From Alphaproteobacteria bacterium (GTDB taxonomy: Bacteria; Pseudomonadota; Alphaproteobacteria; Micavibrionales; Micavibrionaceae), in assembly GCA_030147745.1 (NCBI GenBank), contig JASBUS010000085.1:1-62582 (forward strand): a stretch of 62,582 nt of DNA, in the 5' to 3' direction. The translations under genes and the position numbers were made by a program. The notes beneath the pieces were generated by a model that did no database searches, was not told the DNA's origin, and worked only from the letters and a program-made list of their open reading frames with translations. Below, piece after piece: positions 62,315 through 62,582 of this stretch. Position 1 is the stretch's first letter. Each line of letters begins with the position of its first letter.

Positions 62315-62582
62315 ATGCTGTTAAATTTAGCGACAAAAATATTCGGTTCCAGCAATGAACGCCAACTTAAGAAATTGCGTGTTTATGTTGATAAGATCAA
62401 TGCCCTAGAGCCTGAGTTTGAAAAACTCGATGAAGCGGCTTTGAAAGGCAAAACAGCCGAATTCAGGACGCGTTTAGAAAATGGCGAAACAGAAGACGAT
62501 ATTCTGATCGAAGCCTTCGCAACAGTTCGCGAAGCCGCAAAGCGCAGCTTAGGTCTACGCCCATTTGATGTGCAGCTTATTG
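62315..62582 (+). CDS. secA: Preprotein translocase subunit SecA, N-terminal part
   Basis: SecA is the ATPase motor of the Sec pathway. Only the first 89 codons are in the window: [20 protein letters not shown], then the [20 protein letters not shown] and [20 protein letters not shown] segments, all diagnostic for SecA. It is truncated by the window edge, not by mutation. AGAGG is 7-11 bases upstream. Divergent from the PPIase, as in many alphas. Confidence 0.95.
   Translation, partial: MLLNLATKIFGSSNERQLKKLRVYVDKINALEPEFEKLDEAALKGKTAEFRTRLENGETEDDILIEAFATVREAAKRSLGLRPFDVQLI

Noticed and set aside
1-62582. tRNA, rRNA, CRISPR or insertion sequence
   Set aside because: No cloverleaf, rRNA stretch, regular spaced direct repeats or transposase were seen on either strand by reading.

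Overview
The window is a chromosomal stretch, roughly 43% GC by eye, from an alphaproteobacterium. The evidence is a set of families and gene orders characteristic of that class: DUF1013/TrcR, DUF1192, DUF1491, DUF4167, the TIGR02302/DUF4175 membrane protein next to an MJ0042 zinc-ribbon protein and ftsEX, a DUF2125 protein, a petABC operon with separate cytochrome b and c1, Fur of the CxxC-less alpha type, and peptidyl-prolyl isomerase divergent from secA. I cannot name the genus. I see no rRNA, tRNA, CRISPR array, transposase, integrase or phage gene, so this is core genome, with novelty only in a few lineage-specific genes and in regulatory DNA.

Layout. 1-10034: a cut-off gene end, a 56-codon orphan gene, then a leftward block: gatC, gatA, a secreted Cys-rich protein, gatB, a degenerate GGDEF-like protein overlapping upp, a PAS histidine kinase, fur, DUF1491 and prfC. 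10135-20638: ruvX, an AhpD-like protein, the rplU-rpmA-obgE ribosome block with a structured leader, two tandem M1 aminopeptidases, an SGNH hydrolase and an unrecognised GYSYG protein. 20791-30796: small and conserved hypothetical genes, guaC, hydroxybutyrate dehydrogenase, TrcR, a Na/Pi cotransporter-like protein, and the bc1 complex operon petABC. 30995-41670: trmL-hemF rightward; then leftward lysC, a RodZ-like protein, prfA-prmC, DUF4167, clpB and a Mur ligase.

41801-50785: ubiG, a HIG1-like twin-TM protein, etfB-etfA, an internally duplicated small protein, a convergent pentapeptide-repeat protein, lptM-lysA and DUF4175. 50776-62582: zinc-ribbon protein, a repeat protein with ftsE-ftsX, YdcF, plsC and DUF2125, then prephenate dehydrogenase/chorismate mutase divergent from metA, a methyltransferase, GNAT, mutT, a periplasmic PPIase, and the start of secA.

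The most unusual signals are: (i) thirteen GANTC (CcrM-type) sites plus a DnaA-box match in about 560 bp spanning the DUF4167 upstream region and the 3' part of prmC; (ii) an M1 peptidase paralogue with an altered GAMEN motif next to canonical pepN; (iii) a catalytically dead GGDEF-like protein translationally coupled to upp; (iv) a duplicated C/CxC/C secreted protein embedded between gatA and gatB; (v) mutually exclusive hairpins in the rplU leader; and (vi) promoters overlaid with perfect inverted repeats. Gaps between genes are all under 300 bases once the small genes missing from a simple ORF scan (lptM at 46631 and a DUF465 protein at 24654) are included.
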